Assembly (NCBI GenBank): GCA_028682985.1
Contig: JAJRAE010000233.1
Coordinates: forward strand, 1 to 15,588
DNA from: Methanobacterium sp.
GTDB taxonomy: Archaea > Methanobacteriota > Methanobacteria > Methanobacteriales > Methanobacteriaceae
DNA length: 15,588 bases
Direction: 5' to 3'
Every line of letters starts with the position of its first letter. Within the stretch, counting starts at the first letter, position 1. Of the stretch, positions 13,500 through 15,588 are shown one piece after another. The notes beneath the pieces are model-generated. The model did not search any database and was not told the origin of the DNA. It saw nothing but the letters and a program-made list of their open reading frames with translations. The translations under genes and the position numbers were made by a program.

Positions 13500-14732
13500 A
13501 TGGAAAACATGTCCCCAAACGTTTTAAAGAAAATTGAAGACCTTAAAAAAGAGATCAAAATCCTTAAAGAGGAAAATACCAAAACCAAACGTAACTTAAT
13601 GTGGAAGGTAAGAAAACTCGAAAAAGATAAAGTATTGCTTGAAAATGAAAAAATGCGGATAGATAGAGAAGTAAAATCTCTAAGAGGAGAAATAGAAAGG
13701 TTCAGATCTCCCCCGCTAGTAATAGCAACCGTAACTGAAGTATTGGATGATGGTAAGGTAGTAGTAAAGAGTAGTACCGGACCCCACTTCGTTATCGGAT
13801 ATTCAAGATTCTTAGATGAAAAATCTTTAGAACCCGGAGCCAGAGTGGCTTTAAACCAGCAGACATTCAGCATAGTGAATGTCCTACCCTCTGAAAAAGA
13901 CCCTATTGTAACTGGTATGGAAGTAGAAGAAAAACCAGATGTAAGCTATGTACAGATAGGGGGATTAGAAGAGCAAGTAGTTGAAATTAAGGAAACAGTT
14001 GAACTGCCCCTTAAGAGACCAGAACTATTTGAAGAAATAGGAATAGAACCGCCAAAAGGAGTTCTCCTCTACGGCCCCCCAGGAACCGGTAAGACCCTGC
14101 TGGCCAAAGCAGTGGCCCATGAAACCAACGCCACCTTCATTAAGATAGTGGCATCCGAATTCGTCAAAAAATATATAGGAGAAGGTGCCAGACTAGTACG
14201 TGGCGTATTTGAACTAGCCAAAGAAAAGGCACCCAGCATTATATTCATAGATGAAATAGACGCTATAGCTGCTAAAAGACTGAAAAGCTCAACCAGCGGA
14301 GATCGTGAAGTACAGAGAACCCTGATGCAGCTGCTGGCAGAAATGGATGGATTTGAAGGCCGAGGAGATGTAGGAATTGTAGCTGCCACCAACAGACCAG
14401 ATATACTGGACCCCGCACTTCTAAGACCAGGCAGGTTCGACAGATTCATAGAAGTACCAATACCCAATGAAGATGGCAGAATGGAAATACTGAAAATCCA
14501 CTCCAGAAACATGTCCCTAGAAGAAGATGTGGATATCAGAATGATCGCCAACCTCACAGAAGGAGCTTCCGGAGCAGACCTCAAAGCAGTCTGCACAGAA
14601 TCAGGAATGTTCGCCATCCGAGAAGAAAGAACCACCGTAACTATGAACGACCTTATGGATGCAGTGGATAAAATAATCGGAATGGAAAGAGAAGATGAAA
14701 TGAGGAAAGAAGCTGGAGTTATGTTCGGATAG
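13500..14732 (+). CDS. pan: Proteasome-activating nucleotidase PAN
   Basis: Hexameric AAA+ ATPase that unfolds proteins and feeds them into the archaeal 20S proteasome. The 410 residues match the family length. An N-terminal coiled coil spans about 5-68 (KKIEDLKKEIKILKEENTK and on), followed by an OB-fold domain (about 72-135). The ATPase has Walker A GPPGTGKT (192-199), the pore loop KKYIGEGA (223-230), Walker B IIFIDEID (247-254), sensor 1 AATNRPD (295-301) and arginine fingers in RPGRFDR (309-315). The C-terminus reads VMFG: the HbYX motif that docks into and opens the 20S gate is present as Met-Phe-Gly, with Phe in place of Tyr. It is transcribed alone, divergent from mbf1, and ends at a hairpin/T-tract terminator. 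No proteasome subunit gene is in the window. Confidence 0.97.
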   Translation: MENMSPNVLKKIEDLKKEIKILKEENTKTKRNLMWKVRKLEKDKVLLENEKMRIDREVKSLRGEIERFRSPPLVIATVTEVLDDGKVVVKSSTGPHFVIGYSRFLDEKSLEPGARVALNQQTFSIVNVLPSEKDPIVTGMEVEEKPDVSYVQIGGLEEQVVEIKETVELPLKRPELFEEIGIEPPKGVLLYGPPGTGKTLLAKAVAHETNATFIKIVASEFVKKYIGEGARLVRGVFELAKEKAPSIIFIDEIDAIAAKRLKSSTSGDREVQRTLMQLLAEMDGFEGRGDVGIVAATNRPDILDPALLRPGRFDRFIEVPIPNEDGRMEILKIHSRNMSLEEDVDIRMIANLTEGASGADLKAVCTESGMFAIREERTTVTMNDLMDAVDKIIGMEREDEMRKEAGVMFG

Positions 14733-14766
14733 TCTTTATTAGGACTATTCTTACTAAATTTTTTTT
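14729..14766 (+). terminator. Hairpin plus T-tract terminator after PAN
   Basis: ATAGTC (14729-14734) and GACTAT (14743-14748) form a 6-bp stem with an 8-base loop, starting in the PAN stop codon. It is followed by a run of eight T at 14759-14766. This is a plausible transcription terminator for pan. Confidence 0.55.
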
Positions 14767-14802
14767 CATAAATCTAAATCTAATTTTTTAATCAAAATTA
14801 TT

Positions 14803-14814
14803 ATTTATTATAAA
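14803..14814 (+). promoter_or_regulatory. TATA box of the hydrolase gene, probably leaderless transcript
   Basis: ATTTATTATAAA-type sequence at about 14803-14814 is centred roughly 24 bases before ATG 14832. That spacing puts the transcription start at the ATG itself. No Shine-Dalgarno site is present, which supports a leaderless message. Confidence 0.45.
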
Positions 14815-14831
14815 TCTCTTATTTCTTTTTA

Positions 14832-15588
14832 ATGAATATTTTTTCACTAAATGATCTAGAATTATCCTACTTAGACGCAGGATCAGGCTTTCCACTTGTT
14901 TTAATTCATGGCATGGGCAGTGATCACAATATATGGGCAGGAATCATCCCTTTGCTAAAGGAAAATTACCGAGTTCTAGCTGTTGATCTACGCGGTCATG
15001 GCTGTTCCAGTAAAACCCGGGGGCCATACAATATGGAGATATTTTCCACAGATATTCAAGGGTTTTTAGAATCACTAGATATCAAGAAGGCACATTTTAT
15101 AGGCCACTCCATGGGTGGAGCTGTGTTACTGGAAATGGCGATTAATAATCCGGATATAATGAGTTCACTTACTCTTATCTCCAGTTTCGCTTACCCCGAT
15201 TATCAACTGAAGAAATCTTTGATAAATCTCCGAAATACTCTGAATGAACAGGGTTACAATGAATTTTTTGATGAATGTATCAAAATAGCCCATAATCCAC
15301 AATATGTTAAAGAAAACAGAGAATTATTAAACAAATTCCGCAAAGAGATGGCAAAAACCAGTTCCATTCCTTCATTGATATCCACTATTTATGCTTGTTT
15401 GAATGTAAACTACCGGGATTCGCTAAAAAATATTCTAACTCCCACCCTAATTATTGCAGGAGAAGAAGACCAGTTTATTTCTAAAGATCAGGGAATTAAA
15501 ATTAGTAAAAGCATCCCACAATCTAAATTTAATTTAGTATCTGGGGCCAGTCATAATATGGTGGTGGAGGAGCCACTGAAAATTTATA
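14832..15588 (+). CDS. Alpha/beta hydrolase, 3' end cut by window edge
   Basis: Partial gene of at least 252 codons with no stop before the window ends. The protein begins MNIFSLNDLELSYLDAGSG and has the alpha/beta-hydrolase core: oxyanion region LIHGMG (24-29), VDLRGHGCSS (51-60), nucleophile elbow GHSMGG with Ser93 (91-96), the acid Asp213 in AGEEDQF, and His241 in GASHN, so the Ser-Asp-His triad is complete. Such proteins include esterases, BioH/MenH-like enzymes, C-C hydrolases and haloperoxidase-like proteins; nothing here fixes the substrate. A lid region lies at about 120-190. Only some 10-25 residues are probably missing. It stands alone after the PAN terminator, with its own TATA box. 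Confidence 0.88.
   Translation, partial: MNIFSLNDLELSYLDAGSGFPLVLIHGMGSDHNIWAGIIPLLKENYRVLAVDLRGHGCSSKTRGPYNMEIFSTDIQGFLESLDIKKAHFIGHSMGGAVLLEMAINNPDIMSSLTLISSFAYPDYQLKKSLINLRNTLNEQGYNEFFDECIKIAHNPQYVKENRELLNKFRKEMAKTSSIPSLISTIYACLNVNYRDSLKNILTPTLIIAGEEDQFISKDQGIKISKSIPQSKFNLVSGASHNMVVEEPLKIY

Noticed and set aside
14069..14635. Long open frame (188 codons) antisense to PAN
   Set aside because: It lies wholly within the ATPase domain coding region of PAN; the Ser/Leu-rich translation is typical of a reverse-strand shadow.

Overview
The window comes from a methanogenic archaeon, almost certainly of the order Methanobacteriales and most likely a Methanobacterium-like member of the Methanobacteriaceae. 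The evidence is a pseudomurein-type cell-wall cluster (a MraY-like transferase, three Mur-ligase paralogues and a CarB-like ATP-grasp ligase), a nickel regulator with a hydrogenase-maturation protease, the methanogen family DUF356, archaeal MBF1 and the proteasome-activating nucleotidase PAN. Intergenic DNA is very AT-rich, with archaeal TATA boxes. Shine-Dalgarno sites of the GGAGG/GGTGA type are common, and several genes appear to use TTG starts.

Layout. (1) 1-48: 3' part of tRNA-Gly(UCC), running in from the left edge. (2) 194-592 (-): small CBS-domain protein, divergent from nikR. (3) 842-2567 (+): NikR, a PRMT-like methyltransferase and a HycI-type hydrogenase-maturation protease, which look like a nickel/hydrogenase group; the methyltransferase has no standard start codon where one is expected. 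(4) 2633-3331 (-): Tyr-rich, Cys-containing, membrane-anchored exported protein of unknown function. (5) 3677-10616 (+): the pseudomurein precursor cluster, in the order ATP-grasp, MraY-like, Mur ligase 1, Mur ligase 2, Mur ligase 3. (6) 10824-12882 (+): a tightly coupled operon of a TM-anchored POTRA-like protein, a large exported protein with a C-terminal anchor, and DUF356. (7) 12895-13353 (-): MBF1, convergent with (6) and divergent from PAN. (8) 13500-14732 (+): PAN, with a hairpin/T-tract terminator. (9) 14832 to the right edge (+): alpha/beta hydrolase, cut by the window end.

How the genes work together. In established pseudomurein biochemistry the peptide is built on a UDP-linked amino acid by ATP-dependent ligases and then moved to a polyprenyl lipid carrier. 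The three Mur ligases and the ATP-grasp protein are candidates for successive peptide-bond steps, and the MraY-like protein for the lipid-linking step at the membrane. Three details are unusual: ligase 2 has lost the usual C-terminal Mur signature, ligase 3 carries a Cys4 zinc-ribbon-like insert as in bacterial MurT, and the MraY-like protein has an extra soluble segment of roughly 40 residues after its DD motif. The next operon encodes two exported proteins, one resembling a single-pass POTRA protein (the FtsQ/DivIB architecture), and is the best candidate here for an undescribed envelope-associated system. No CRISPR array, insertion sequence or phage gene was seen.
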